A stretch of DNA of 20,154 bases from Deltaproteobacteria bacterium (GTDB lineage Bacteria; Desulfobacterota; Desulfarculia; Adiutricales; Adiutricaceae): positions 1-20,154 of the forward strand of contig JAITJT010000208.1 of assembly GCA_031278795.1 (NCBI GenBank), read 5' to 3'. The notes beneath the pieces were generated by a model, which searched no databases, was not told the DNA's origin, and saw only the letters and a list, made by a program, of their open reading frames with translations. The translations under genes were made by a program, and so were the position numbers. The first letter of the stretch is position 1. Every line of letters begins with the position of its first letter. Shown one piece after another: positions 1 through 7,587 of this stretch.

Positions 1-2
1 GC

Positions 3-200
3 GGCGGCGGTGGTGAAGGCGGCGGCGGCGGTGAAGGCGGCGGCGGCGGTGAAGGCGGCGGCGGCAGTGGTGAAGGCGGTGGCGGCAGTGGTGAAGGCGG
101 TGGCGGCAGTGGTGAAGGCGGTGGCGGTAGTGGTGAAGGCGGTGGCGGCGAAAGCGGCGGTGGCGGCGAAAGCGGCGGTGGCGGCGGAGGCGGAGGCTTC
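3..200 (+). repeat. In-frame Gly/Glu/Ser repeat tract
   Basis: Glu codons (gaa) start at 15, 33, 51, 72, 93, 114, 135, 150 and 168. This gives two 18-bp units (E plus five Gly), then four 21-bp units (EGGGGSG), a 15-bp step and 18-bp ESGGGG units, ending in eight Gly before Phe-Met. Nearly all codons are ggc or ggt, so the DNA is a GC-rich tandem repeat prone to length change. The protein would be an extended, flexible, weakly acidic linker. The tract may continue to the left of the window. Confidence 0.93.
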
Positions 201-1154
201 ATGGGAGTCGCGCCTGAGACAAAGAGCATATCCGAGGGCTATGCCGCGAGCCTGGCTTTCCTGTCCCACATAGGCAACTGGCTCCCGGACTATACATATC
301 AAACAGCGGAACTCTCCATAAGGAATCTGAACGCCTGGCAGGCTTTCTCAGGAATGGACGCGGCAAGCTTCAAAGTCAAAACAGGCTCCCATGTATCAGT
401 TAAAGGGATTAATTTTATTGTTGGCGCCGCCATTAAGTTTGAAAATGTCCTGGGCGCACTTCTTTTCGGAGCGTTTGTGGAGGGAGGGGTCTCCAGCTAT
501 GACGTCCATACCGATGTTGTTACCGCAGACTTCAAGGAGGTTGGTGGCGGCGGCCACATGAGATCTCTTGGTGTGGGCATAATGCTTAGCCAAAAGATTA
601 AAGATAGGTTCAGATTTGAAACATCCTTCAGATATGGAAAACTGCAAAACACTTTCACGGCAGTAAATTATCAAAGCCCTGATGGAACTACCGCCAGCTT
701 CAAGATGAATGTGCCCTACATGGGTGGCCACGTAGGCCTGGGTTACACCATAGGCCTTGGCGATTTTGGGAATATTGACCTTTCAGCGAGATATTACCTC
801 AACCATGTGAAAGCCCAAGAACTACACATAGGAACTGGCGCTGTCGTAAGCTTTGATTCCACGACTTCCAAAAGATTCCGTGTGGGAGCGCGTTTCACCA
901 AACCCTTCACCGAGTATATATCGGGATTCGCGGGAGCTTACTTTGACCGTGAATTTGACAATATGACCAGGGGAAGGGTGTTCAACATGGAGTTGCAATC
1001 CGTGGGCCTCAAGGGTACTACGGGCGTATACGAGCTTGGCGCGGCTATTAAATCAGCCACCAACAAGCACCTCTCCATTGAGTTTGGGATCCAAGGCTAT
1101 ACTGGAGTTTTCAAGGGCCTCTCCGGTGGTGTCCGCCTGGGGGTTGAATTCTAG
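3..1154 (+). CDS. Autotransporter C-terminal part: Gly-rich linker plus outer-membrane beta-barrel (5'-truncated)
   Basis: The reading frame is open from base 3 and runs to TAG at 1152-1154, so the start and any passenger lie left of the window. About 66 residues of Gly with regularly placed Glu and Ser come first. About 317 residues follow with alternating hydrophobic/polar, Gly- and aromatic-rich strands and a terminal Phe (ends GVRLGVEF), typical of outer-membrane barrels. Size and layout fit the type V autotransporter translocation domain, which inserts in the outer membrane and exports the N-terminal passenger. The Gly tract would sit between passenger and barrel. An ATG at 201 opens the barrel but is probably an internal Met, because the upstream frame is continuous and has no ribosome-binding site of its own. 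The passenger's function cannot be judged. A different barrel family is possible but less likely. Confidence 0.8.
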   Translation, partial: GGGGEGGGGGEGGGGGEGGGGSGEGGGGSGEGGGGSGEGGGGSGEGGGGESGGGGESGGGGGGGGFMGVAPETKSISEGYAASLAFLSHIGNWLPDYTYQTAELSIRNLNAWQAFSGMDAASFKVKTGSHVSVKGINFIVGAAIKFENVLGALLFGAFVEGGVSSYDVHTDVVTADFKEVGGGGHMRSLGVGIMLSQKIKDRFRFETSFRYGKLQNTFTAVNYQSPDGTTASFKMNVPYMGGHVGLGYTIGLGDFGNIDLSARYYLNHVKAQELHIGTGAVVSFDSTTSKRFRVGARFTKPFTEYISGFAGAYFDREFDNMTRGRVFNMELQSVGLKGTTGVYELGAAIKSATNKHLSIEFGIQGYTGVFKGLSGGVRLGVEF

Positions 1155-1712
1155 GAAGTACCCATCCTGACGACAGCATATTTCCATAAAGCCCTTTCTT
1201 TTTCCTTGCATGTGCACCTAGTGCTGCTTGAGACCAATCTTTTGTGTCTTTAGCCGTAAGATTGAACTTAACTGAGGCCAAAAAGCTCTAGGATTTCAAA
1301 GACCTTTGGAAGGGATTTGGAAGATATGTATGAGGGATTAGCTATTGGGAAGGGTGTTGGTATTAGGAAGGTATATAGTCAGGTGTTTTGGAGGGGATTT
1401 ACTTAAACTATAAAACGGGTTTAGGGTTTGCCACCGGGCCAATGAACGTGTGCGATTTTCTTTGGCCTTAAATTCTCACCTTCAAACATTCCTCATTGGA
1501 AGGCGTTCTTTTTTCTCATATAACTGGAAAACCAATTGACGATTAGGCACTTGGTATTTCTAGCGTTAACCTTTCCTTCCGTCTCCAAGACGGCCTTCTT
1601 GACGGTGGATAACAACCCTAAATATTAATCAATACATTTTGAGTACATAAGCCCAAAGGCCTTAGATGCTAGCTTTAGACTCTAGATGAGCCTAAAGGCA
1701 AGCTCTGTCCGG
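1155..1712. other. Intergenic spacer between autotransporter and transposase-like gene
   Basis: No credible gene is seen. The stretch around 1309-1400 is purine-rich, with repeated GGAAGG/GGGATT-like words. A small perfect hairpin (CCGTC, loop TCCAA, GACGG) lies at 1579-1593. A weak hairpin followed by a T-run lies near 1485-1515. The genes on either side converge here, so both transcripts must end in or near this spacer, but no strong intrinsic terminator is obvious. Confidence 0.6.
1485..1515 (+). terminator. Weak candidate terminator downstream of the autotransporter
   Basis: TTCC (1489-1492) pairs with GGAA (1498-1501) around loop TCATT. AAC and GTT flank them as outer pairs with unpaired bases between. 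A CTTTTTTC run follows. The stem is short and lies about 330 bp past the stop codon, so this is only a possibility. Confidence 0.25.
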
Positions 1713-3203
1713 TCAGCCGCTTCTCTCCCCAAAAGGATCCTTACCCTTGTCCAGAAGGGCCAGCCTCTCTTTGCTGAGGCCAAGGGCGACTAGCACTTCC
1801 CTCATGGTGGTCCTGGTGCTGGAGAGCACGTCTTTGCCGCTTATGGTGAACTTGGTAAGCTTCCGGAACTCGTCCATCAAGCCATCAAAGAGCATTTCCT
1901 GGGAAAAGATGTTGGACGCCACGCAGCTGTGGAAGCGCATGGCAAAGACCATGGGGAGAAAGAGGAGAAAGACTCTCTTGTGCCAGCCCAGCCCGCTTGC
2001 CAATGCGTTAGTTGCCGCAAGGCGACTTGAGAGAACCTTGAAGCAGTTCATGAGGCAAATGGCGTTATATACCTGGGGCACCTCGAATCTCCTGGAGTGG
2101 GGGTCACGGATTAGTAGAACTTTCTTTTCATCGTCCTTGAGCGAGCTCCCATCCCTAAAATCGACTCCGGTATAGGTCCCGGTCCCCGCTTTCCAGGGAT
2201 TCTGGATGCTCTGGTAAAAGAGGTGGACAGCTAGCTCCTCATCCCCCAGCCTCAAAGAGCCTCTTTTCACAAAGAGCTTGTTGGAGAAGATGTTCTGGAA
2301 GATTGGCTCGTCGCAGGCGCCGCTCTCAAGGATTGAGTCATTGTAGGGGAGGCTTATGAGGACACTCTTCCCATTCCGGTCTAGAACCAGATCTTTCACG
2401 GCCGCTAAATTCAGGGTGGGGAGTTCCAGGAAGATGGATTGGGGAAGCGAGTCTTCCGGGGGAACGCCCTGGGAAACCCAGGAAACTGGTATTGGGCGCA
2501 CGTCCTTATCGTCGCCCGCCCAGATGGGTTCCAGGGTCTTCCCAGACAAGACGAAGGATATATCGGTTTCCCACCTGAAATCCACCAGGAGCTCAGAGTC
2601 TCTCTGGCTATCTTTTCCAAAGTCCAGGTAGAAGTTCTGGCACCTCTTGCGGCTCAGCTCCCTTACCAGGTGGGAAGTGTAATCTGCCCCAACTGCGGCT
2701 GACATGAGCTCCAGGTTGTTCTGGTCGAAAACCAGTGACGAGGAGAATTCCAAGAGCTCCTCCGCCGTTTCCGGGAAGTTGGCGAGAAGGGCTTCCTTTA
2801 GGCCTGTGCTCAGGGCTATCTGTTCCCTCAAGATTACCGGCCCGAAGGGCACGATTTCCGCGGCCCTCACGGCCTTGAGCACGGCTCCCTTGGGGAAGCC
2901 GTAAGGGCTGTCGGCGCTCCTCCCCAGGATGCTCCTCGTGCTGTAGCTGCTCAAAAGCTCCGGGTGGGTATCCTTGAGCTTAACCACGTGCTCCATGAGG
3001 GAGCGCTTGAGCTCATCTGAGATCGTGAGGTTCAAGTAGCCGTCCTCAAAGATCTTGTCAGAGATTATGCGCACCCCGTGCTCAGGATCCACTCGTCCGA
3101 TCCTGACCTTGCGGTTGCGGGGGCGGCCGTCCTTGTCACGGTAAGCTTCCACCAGGTAGACGTACCTGAGAGGAAACTTGCCGTTTTCATAACTGAAAGT
3201 CAT
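1713..3203 (-). CDS. Transposase-like protein, IS1634/IS4 type, probably catalytically degenerate
   Basis: This is a 496-residue protein. I start it at the ATG 3201-3203 because GGAGGT lies 7 nt upstream (3211-3216). The GTG at 3210-3212 would overlap that site. The N-terminus (YVYLVEAYRDKDGRPRNRKV, about residues 14-33) matches the usual opening of IS1634-family transposases. The C-terminus also fits: a hydrophobic helix (HKRVFLLFLPMVFAMRFH), then a strand resembling 'K-x-ISGKDVL' and a final 'VLVALGLSKERLALL'. By hand alignment, the Y-(2)-R-(3)-E signature falls at YNAICLMN (Y379, with I for R and N for E), so the catalytic Glu seems lost, yet the frame is uninterrupted. No convincing terminal inverted repeats or target duplication were found. 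It could be a domesticated transposase or a fragment of a divergent family. DNA binding is inferred only. Confidence 0.6.
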   Translation of the reverse strand: MTFSYENGKFPLRYVYLVEAYRDKDGRPRNRKVRIGRVDPEHGVRIISDKIFEDGYLNLTISDELKRSLMEHVVKLKDTHPELLSSYSTRSILGRSADSPYGFPKGAVLKAVRAAEIVPFGPVILREQIALSTGLKEALLANFPETAEELLEFSSSLVFDQNNLELMSAAVGADYTSHLVRELSRKRCQNFYLDFGKDSQRDSELLVDFRWETDISFVLSGKTLEPIWAGDDKDVRPIPVSWVSQGVPPEDSLPQSIFLELPTLNLAAVKDLVLDRNGKSVLISLPYNDSILESGACDEPIFQNIFSNKLFVKRGSLRLGDEELAVHLFYQSIQNPWKAGTGTYTGVDFRDGSSLKDDEKKVLLIRDPHSRRFEVPQVYNAICLMNCFKVLSSRLAATNALASGLGWHKRVFLLFLPMVFAMRFHSCVASNIFSQEMLFDGLMDEFRKLTKFTISGKDVLSSTRTTMREVLVALGLSKERLALLDKGKDPFGERSG

Positions 3204-3246
3204 GCATGACACCTCCGTTTTGGGTTATTGTTCCAAATTGAAATTC

Positions 3247-3274
3247 ATTATACATTCCCTATCAAAGTTGAAAA
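3247..3274 (-). promoter_or_regulatory. Candidate sigma-70-type promoter of the transposase-like gene
   Basis: Read on the minus strand, a perfect -10 box TATAAT (3247-3252) is preceded by TTTTCA (3269-3274, 4 of 6 matches to the -35 consensus) with a 16-bp spacer. It would start RNA near 3240, about 37 nt before the ATG. Confidence 0.5.
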
Positions 3275-3845
3275 ATGCAAAAGAAGCGTAATCCTTAAAA
3301 GGGCGCAACAATCACCAGTTTTTTTTGATTTTGTTGGTTTTTGGAAAATTTACTTAACTTTGCGCTTCTTCGGGTATTCAAAGTACAGCTACAAAGGTGA
3401 AACAGCTCGCTTTCACAGCACAATACCTTGTTTATAAGACAAGCTAGATCGTAGTCAACATATTAGCACTAATTTTGCTATTCTTAAATTGCTAAATTGC
3501 TAAATGCCCACATCTTTACACTTTTGAAAATTCCAACCTTTTTGCTTTCAGGGCATATTTGCTTAAGAGACTTTTTCCAGGAACTTGGCCTGTAAAGCTC
3601 CATTCGCGCGCCTCCAAACAAGGTTTTTCGCATGCTGGGCCTGTAAATACGCCTTCAAGATCCTTTGTTCATTACCCTTTACTATACGGCAGAAAAGCGA
3701 TCCCTTCCACGCGTCTTATTGGCACCTAATTGTAGAACATGTAGTCCATTTATATCAAGCAGGATTAAAAGCTAAAAGACGCTAATTTAACCCTCATAAC
3801 GCAATAGACGGGGGAAGCGCTTTATAGTGTCATCAATCCCTATGG

Positions 3846-3882
3846 GCGAATAAAAATATCATGGTCTTTTTTATCTATTCGC
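3846..3882. repeat. Inverted repeat GCGAATA/TATTCGC
   Basis: A perfect 7-bp inverted repeat with a 23-nt AT-rich interior, between the transposase-like gene and the chemoreceptor terminator. Its function is unknown. It could be a weak hairpin or chance. Confidence 0.4.
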
Positions 3883-3923
3883 TTTCGGGCTATAGAGCTC
3901 GCGGCGAAAAAAGTCCCGTGCAT

Positions 3924-3961
3924 AAAAAACCCTTCCCAGAAAGATATCTGGGAAGGGTTTT
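3924..3961 (-). terminator. Strong intrinsic terminator of the chemoreceptor gene
   Basis: CCCTTCCCAGA (3930-3940) pairs perfectly with TCTGGGAAGGG (3947-3957) around a 6-nt loop. AAAAAA (3924-3929) and TTTT flank the stem. On the minus strand the hairpin is followed by a U-run, about 50 nt after the chemoreceptor stop codon. The flanking A/T symmetry means it could also stop rightward transcription. Confidence 0.88.
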
Positions 3962-4011
3962 ATTTTAGGAACAATTTAGCGAATCAAGCCCGCGTTTGGG
4001 GACGATTAGGC

Positions 4012-6084
4012 TCAGTCGATATACTCCTGGTTCTTTCCGTTTCCACTTCCGTTTCCGGATCTACTGGCCCGGCCATGGCCATTGCCGTTTTTGCCCTTGT
4101 TCATGTTGGCCACCTTGGAAGGCGTGAAGTCGTACTCCTTTCCATGGGTGATAAGGTGCATGAGATCCACTATCTCCATAACCTGATCGGCCTCCTTTAG
4201 GAGGAGATTGGCCGATGCGGCCGCCTGCTCGGTGGAGACGGCGTTATTTTGGGTGGCTATGTCTATCTCGGCTATGGCCGCGTTCATCTGCTCAATCTCC
4301 AACCTCTGCTCGGAGGAGGCCTCGGCCACCTGCTGTATGCGCTCCTCCAGCTTGGGCTGGAGGTCTATGGCCGTCATGAACATTGTGTTGGTCGAGTTGA
4401 CCATGTTGGATCCGGAGCTGATGTTCTCGATGGTGGTCTCGATGAGCTTGGCGGTGTTTTTGGCGGCCTCGGCGCTCCTCTGGGCCAAATTGCGGACCTC
4501 GTCGGCCACCACCGCGAATCCCGCGCCGGCCTCGCCGGCGCGGGCGGCCTCCACGGAGGCGTTCAGGGCCAGGAGATTGGTCTGGTAGGCTATCTCATCG
4601 ATGGTCTTCACGATCTTGGCGATGGCGTTACCGGATACCGAGATGCCGTCCATGGCGGTGATAACGTCGCCCATGGAGTGGGATGCCTTCATGACAGCGC
4701 CCTTGGTCACCTCCACCATATCGATGGCCTCGTGGGCCCTCTCCTCGTTCTGCTTGGTCTTCTCGGTCATGTCCAAGAGGGTTGAGCGTATCTCCTGCAA
4801 AGAAGCCGAGCTCTCCGTGGCGCCCGTGGCCAGGGTCTGGGAGGTGGAGGCCGACTCGGAGGAGAGCGTCTCCAGGGACGCCGCCTTGTCGGTGAGGTCG
4901 TCCATTATGCCTACCAACTGGCGGTTGAGGGTGAGCACCGAGACTATGGCCAGGATCGAGCCCGCTATGAGGCCAAAGACGGCCACCAGAATGAGCAAGA
5001 GGTGGGCGTGGAAGTAAGTGCTCTCAGCCTCCTCCTTGGCGGCTGCCACCAGCTCGGCGCTAATCTCAACCATACGATCCAAAAGGGTGTCGATCTCCTC
5101 GGTCTTGGGCACGAACTGATCGTGAATTATATGCATGGCCTGACGGTTGGTGTCACTGGAGGCCAGATCGTTTATCTTGTGGAACAGAACCTGGGCCTCG
5201 CCCCTCAAGGGCTTAACCGCGGTCCAATAATAGCTCGAGAGATCCTGTAGGGCCGGATTGATGAAGTTGGGGGGCAGGTCGAACTTCACCTTGGTGAAGC
5301 TTAGCTCTCCGTGCTCGCCAAAGGTCATGGAGTTCTCGGCCAGTCTTAAAAACTCCTGGTTAAAGGTGGAGAGGCTGGCACTGGAGACCTCCGGGTTGGT
5401 TAGTTTGCGCTCCAGGGAGTCTAAGGCCACCAGCATGCGCTCCAGGTCCTTGTTGCCCAGATCCAACCACTTCTGGCGGTTCTCGTCCGTGATGGCCAGT
5501 ATCCCTAGCTTCTCATAGAGCTGGAGGCTTTTGATTATCTCCACCACCGCCAGGGCGTCAAAGGCGAGCGAGGTTCCCTCCGGAGTGCGTGAGGCCCGGC
5601 CCTGCTCATAGAGATGGTTGATGGGGGCCTCGAAGGCCGCGTAGAACTCCGGGCTTCCACGCACCGCCAGAAACTGCGCGTTGTAGCCGCTGTTCTCATA
5701 GCTCAGGGCGTAGATAGTCTCGATTTCCCTTTTCTGCTCCGTCCAGAGGGTCCTAAAGGACTGCCATTCAGAGGCGTACTCCGGAAGCGGCTGATAGCCC
5801 TCCATGCTGGCTTCTATATCTGGAATGAGCTTATCTATCCTGGACTTAATCGCCCGCATCTCTTCTAGGTCTTCGGTCAAGACCACCTCCAGCATTTCCA
5901 GCTGAAGTTTGACTAGGTGTTGGCCTAGGTCCTGTATCCTAGCCGAATGTTCGGTCATGACCGTGAAGCTATGTTCCATGCTCCTATCCAAGTCGTTTAT
6001 GGATCTAAGGGCTACCACGGAGATAGCTATGCCTACAACAATTAAAATTCCGCAGATTAAAAATATTTTTACTTTGAATGACAT
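4012..6084 (-). CDS. Methyl-accepting chemotaxis protein
   Basis: This 690-residue transmembrane chemoreceptor would sense a ligand outside the cytoplasmic membrane and control the CheA kinase through CheW. TM1 is about residues 6-26, followed by a largely helical periplasmic domain of about 330 residues, and TM2 at about 361-386 ([20 protein letters not shown]). The cytoplasmic signalling hairpin has the hallmark tip around residues 490-545 ([20 protein letters not shown] from E497, then [16 protein letters not shown]). Only about 30 residues separate TM2 from the Ser/Ala-rich methylation-type helix, so a full HAMP domain does not seem to fit. The tail is Gly/Asn/Lys-rich and ends NQEYID, without a CheR-type aromatic pentapeptide. 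The sensor is bigger than a simple four-helix bundle and could be a double bundle; its ligand is unknown. AGGA lies 7 nt before the ATG. No other chemotaxis gene is nearby. Confidence 0.95.
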   Translation of the reverse strand: MSFKVKIFLICGILIVVGIAISVVALRSINDLDRSMEHSFTVMTEHSARIQDLGQHLVKLQLEMLEVVLTEDLEEMRAIKSRIDKLIPDIEASMEGYQPLPEYASEWQSFRTLWTEQKREIETIYALSYENSGYNAQFLAVRGSPEFYAAFEAPINHLYEQGRASRTPEGTSLAFDALAVVEIIKSLQLYEKLGILAITDENRQKWLDLGNKDLERMLVALDSLERKLTNPEVSSASLSTFNQEFLRLAENSMTFGEHGELSFTKVKFDLPPNFINPALQDLSSYYWTAVKPLRGEAQVLFHKINDLASSDTNRQAMHIIHDQFVPKTEEIDTLLDRMVEISAELVAAAKEEAESTYFHAHLLLILVAVFGLIAGSILAIVSVLTLNRQLVGIMDDLTDKAASLETLSSESASTSQTLATGATESSASLQEIRSTLLDMTEKTKQNEERAHEAIDMVEVTKGAVMKASHSMGDVITAMDGISVSGNAIAKIVKTIDEIAYQTNLLALNASVEAARAGEAGAGFAVVADEVRNLAQRSAEAAKNTAKLIETTIENISSGSNMVNSTNTMFMTAIDLQPKLEERIQQVAEASSEQRLEIEQMNAAIAEIDIATQNNAVSTEQAAASANLLLKEADQVMEIVDLMHLITHGKEYDFTPSKVANMNKGKNGNGHGRASRSGNGSGNGKNQEYID

Positions 6085-6112
6085 ATAGATTTCCTATCAT
6101 AAATATCTATAT
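6083..6112 (-). promoter_or_regulatory. Leader hairpin around the chemoreceptor ribosome-binding site
   Basis: ATATAGAT (minus strand, 6112-6105) and ATCTATAT (6090-6083) form a perfect 8-bp inverted repeat. Its 14-nt loop holds the AGGA ribosome-binding site (6092-6095), and its 3' arm includes the first two bases of the start codon. The stem has seven A-U pairs and one G-C pair, so it would be weak. A temperature-sensitive or protein-bound translational switch is possible. In an AT-rich leader, chance is also possible. Confidence 0.4.
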
Positions 6113-6151
6113 TAGGTATTAGAAAATACTAGAATATAGATACGCTCAAGA

Positions 6152-6172
6152 ACTTGGGTTAAAATACCAAGT
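6152..6172. promoter_or_regulatory. Operator-like inverted repeat upstream of the chemoreceptor
   Basis: ACTTGG (6152-6157) and CCAAGT (6167-6172) are perfect inverted half-sites separated by 9 bp, about 70 bp upstream of the start codon. The spacing suits a dimeric regulator. No regulator or clear -35/-10 pair is identified, so the role is inferred. Confidence 0.35.
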
Positions 6173-6548
6173 CCAGGTGTTCACAAAACCACAATATATT
6201 GAGCCAGAATTGCTAGCACCTTCCTTCACCTCATGGAGACTAACAAAAATTAAATCTTCATCTTTAGTAATATGGCGATGGAGGAAAAACTTCGCGAAAG
6301 ATTCTGACGATTACATTACTGGAATAGGTTAACGGAGTGAGGAAAATTACAAAAACAAAATGCAAAAACAAGTGAGATCAAAATATGATTTAACATTACC
6401 AAAACCAACAAATTAGTATCAGATAACGCTAAAATTAAAAGAGATCAAATGCCGAAAATCGTATTTGAAGACTAAATTATAAGTATGGGTTGAAAATCTA
6501 GAACTTTATGAAGAGTAATGGCGGGATTGTTTGATTTTTTTTAGCAAG

Positions 6549-6582
6549 CCTTGAGTTAGTGACGCGCGCCACAAGCTCAAGG
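6549..6582. repeat. Isolated GC-rich hairpin in an AT-rich spacer
   Basis: CCTTGAG (6549-6555) pairs with CTCAAGG (6576-6582). Inner pairs GTG/CAC continue the stem across a short imperfect step (one G-U pair and one mismatch), leaving loop ACGCGCGC. No T-run follows on either strand, so it is not a standard terminator. Confidence 0.5.
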
Positions 6583-7503
6583 TGACAAGGGCATTAAAAT
6601 TAGGCTAGAACCGCCGAACAAAATAAGTGCGTAAGAGATATTTGACTGCTATTTATGCGTTTTAGGCCAGCTAGACACGCAACTTAAGTTTGATACGATT
6701 ATTATATAAACTCTATTTGAAAAAATCAAGCTATTTTTGCTAAACCGCTAATAAAATTTAACATGCAAAACTTGATCCAAATCTAAAAAATGGAAAATTC
6801 CCTAAATTCATAATTTTGCCATATAGAAGACTTTCCCCGCATCCGCGCTAGAAAAACTGCTAGTCATCAAATGGAATCACTGGTAAATCTCCAAATTATA
6901 ATTTTGCTACAAATCGAATCACCCTCATTTCAGACCATTTAAGAACGTTTCAGCGTGATTTTACTTCTTTTGACGAACTTAAGTTTAAAAAAGCGCGAGG
7001 GCAGTATTTTACCAAAAATGGGATCATGGCTTTCAGATTTTACCCTTTTCGCCCCTAAATCTTATGACAAAAAAGGAAAGAAAAAATTCGCCTGTGAGGC
7101 AGGTATTTTCCCCAATATTTAACAAAATTTTCATTCATCTAGAGTATTTACGCTTATTTATCGAAGATTTTTTTGCCTAAGCTTTTTTTCGCATATTATC
7201 GAGTTATTTCCACTTACTCCCCTTCTTTTCCATTTATTTTCCCTCTTATTTCCACATATTTCCCCATATTTTTACAGCTAAACACTCAACAAGCGAAAAC
7301 ATTTGTCTCCATTGGCTAACATTGTTCTTACCCTAGAAGGGTATAGTAGGACGCAACATAAAGAAACAAAAATATTCAATACACCTCTCTCAACACATAA
7401 CAAATGATGATATTGCGGCAAATAAATGGAGATAAAGGCAATATCCTTTAAATAACTGACTAATAAAAGAAAAGGTAACAGGAAATGTTGCTGAGAACGC
7501 CCC

Positions 7504-7553
7504 AAAAAAAAGCGGCCTTAGGGGAAAAAGCTCTATCTCCCCCTGCGGCCGCT
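7504..7553 (-). terminator. Intrinsic terminator of the glutamate synthase-family gene
   Basis: AGCGGCC (7511-7517) pairs with GGCCGCT (7547-7553). After a two-base internal mismatch, AGGGG (7520-7524) pairs with CCCCT. On the minus strand the stem is followed by a run of eight U (7504-7511), about 35 nt after the stop codon. Confidence 0.82.
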
Positions 7554-7587
7554 CAATTATTCTAACAAACTTATTGTTATTGAAAGG

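Larger units (their letters stand above)
3204..4011. other. AT-rich spacer upstream of the transposase-like gene
   Basis: Apart from the promoter and ribosome-binding site at its left edge and the chemoreceptor terminator at its right edge, no gene is supported. It contains tandem copies of an 8-bp TTGCTAAA-like word around 3485-3506, two copies of GGCCTGTAAA (near 3586 and 3640) and an inverted repeat GCGAATA/TATTCGC (3846-3852 and 3876-3882). Short open frames at 3228-3437 and 3585-3785 lack ribosome-binding sites and protein-like composition. Confidence 0.6.
6085..7503. other. Long AT-rich spacer without a recognisable gene
   Basis: About 1.4 kb with many A/T runs and stops in all frames. 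The only sizeable open frame (7278-7505, minus) has no ribosome-binding site and reads as random hydrophobic low-complexity sequence. Notable pieces are a hairpin at 6549-6582 and a pyrimidine-rich block at about 7140-7275 where TTATTTCCAC occurs twice (7204-7213, 7246-7255). No pseudogene remnant could be recognised by eye. Confidence 0.6.

Noticed and set aside
10..273. Ala/Lys/Val-repeat open frame over the Gly tract
   Set aside because: It is the +1 frame of the Gly/Glu/Ser repeat. The Gly frame continues into a convincing barrel domain.
3210..3212. GTG as start of the transposase-like gene
   Set aside because: It overlaps the GGAGGT ribosome-binding site. The ATG at 3201-3203 has ideal spacing.
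1600..3330. Terminal inverted repeats or target-site duplication of an insertion sequence
   Set aside because: No matching pair was found by eye on the two sides of the transposase-like gene, so no mobile element boundaries are claimed.
3585..3785. 66-residue plus-strand frame with several Cys
   Set aside because: It has no ribosome-binding site and no family resemblance. It probably arises from the duplicated GGCCTGTAAA words.
4208..5868. Open frames on the plus strand across the chemoreceptor gene
   Set aside because: They are opposite-strand shadows of a GC-rich gene whose product matches a well-known family.
7278..7505. 75-residue hydrophobic minus-strand frame
   Set aside because: It has no ribosome-binding site, its composition follows the AT-rich DNA, and it runs up to the neighbouring terminator.
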